Shown piece by piece: positions 5,765 to 5,842 of a stretch of DNA of 5,842 nucleotides. Source of the DNA: an uncultured Clostridia bacterium (lineage in GTDB: Bacteria > Bacillota_A > Clostridia > Christensenellales > Aristaeellaceae); the NCBI GenBank assembly GCA_947165745.1, contig CAMVBO010000126.1:1-5842 (forward strand), read 5' to 3'. Both the position numbers and the translations under genes were made by a program. Each line of letters begins with the position of its first letter. Position 1 is the stretch's first letter. The notes under the pieces were generated by a model, which ran no database searches, was not told the origin of the DNA, and was given only the letters and a program-made list of their open reading frames with translations.

Positions 5765-5842
5765 CTAGATCTCGGCGGAGTTCTCGGTATAGAATCCGTA
5801 TTTCTCATAGAGGGCTTCGATGGCGTCGATGAGGGTCATGCC
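5765..5842 (-). CDS. 3' end of a phosphoglucomutase/phosphomannomutase-like gene, probably truncated
   Basis: The first 25 codons read from the right edge encode GMTLIDAIEALYEKYGFY, then TENSAEI and TAG. This resembles the domain III segment of alpha-D-phosphohexomutases, which interconvert hexose 1- and 6-phosphates (typical pattern GxTLxDxLxxLYEKYGYY). In full-length family members this segment is followed by EGxxGxxxIxxxMxxLR and then domain IV with the phosphate-binding RPSGTEP loop. Here TAG comes first. The same frame after the TAG reads REGRDGADRI, then RGLMDKLRAD, which fits the missing continuation, and then becomes the glycosylase. Domain IV is absent. The upstream body of the gene is outside the window. 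The family call rests on a short segment, so it is tentative; the stop may reflect gene decay, a deletion, or a sequence or assembly error. Confidence 0.5.
   Translation of the reverse strand, partial: GMTLIDAIEALYEKYGFYTENSAEI

Noticed and set aside
5765..5767. TAG as a recoded sense codon (pyrrolysine or glutamine)
   Set aside because: birA and the zinc-ribbon gene both end properly with TAG at expected lengths or tightly packed junctions, so TAG works as a stop here. A single in-frame TAG is better explained by decay or error.

Overview
The window looks like chromosomal DNA from a GC-rich member of the Clostridia (Bacillota), probably an uncultured gut-type lineage. The evidence is the gene families present (BirA with a DNA-binding domain, BioY, QueH, a YegS/DagK-type lipid kinase, a cysteine-poor clostridial-type uracil-DNA glycosylase), GGAGG-type ribosome binding sites and sigma-A-type promoters. 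This assignment is inferred from gene content, not measured. No rRNA, tRNA, CRISPR array, insertion sequence or phage gene was seen.

Layout. From the left edge to 650, on the + strand, lies a hemolysin III/PAQR-family membrane protein whose true start is to the left of the window. Everything else is on the - strand. A shared hairpin (701-727) separates the convergent hemolysin III and bioY genes. Reading the - strand from the right edge: the last 25 codons of a phosphohexomutase-like gene (5842-5765); a uracil-DNA glycosylase (5725-5156); a 144-base gap with a TATAAT promoter; a tightly packed four-gene unit of acidic double zinc-ribbon protein, metallophosphoesterase, diacylglycerol-kinase-like lipid kinase and queH (5011-2325); an 81-base gap holding a promoter and a likely biotin operator; then birA and bioY (2243-732).

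How the genes fit together. birA-bioY is a compact biotin module. BirA both attaches biotin to carboxylases and represses transcription, and BioY imports biotin. A TTGACA-N17-TACGAT promoter lies directly upstream, and its -35 box sits inside a palindrome resembling the BirA operator, so the pair is probably shut off when biotin is plentiful. No biotin synthesis gene is visible. The four-gene unit is joined by 4-base ATGA overlaps and a 1-base gap, which suggests one mRNA with translational coupling. Its members (phosphoesterase, lipid kinase, tRNA queuosine enzyme, unknown zinc-ribbon protein) have no obvious shared pathway.

The main oddities are: (1) the phosphohexomutase frame hits a TAG, yet the same frame continues with phosphohexomutase-like sequence straight into the glycosylase; (2) the glycosylase lacks all four iron-sulfur cysteines of family 4; (3) an inverted repeat has one arm inside the birA promoter and the other forming the birA ribosome binding site; (4) the zinc-ribbon protein has two identically spaced four-cysteine modules and a repetitive acidic tail that runs into a TTG start for the next gene. 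I found no clearly new multi-gene system.
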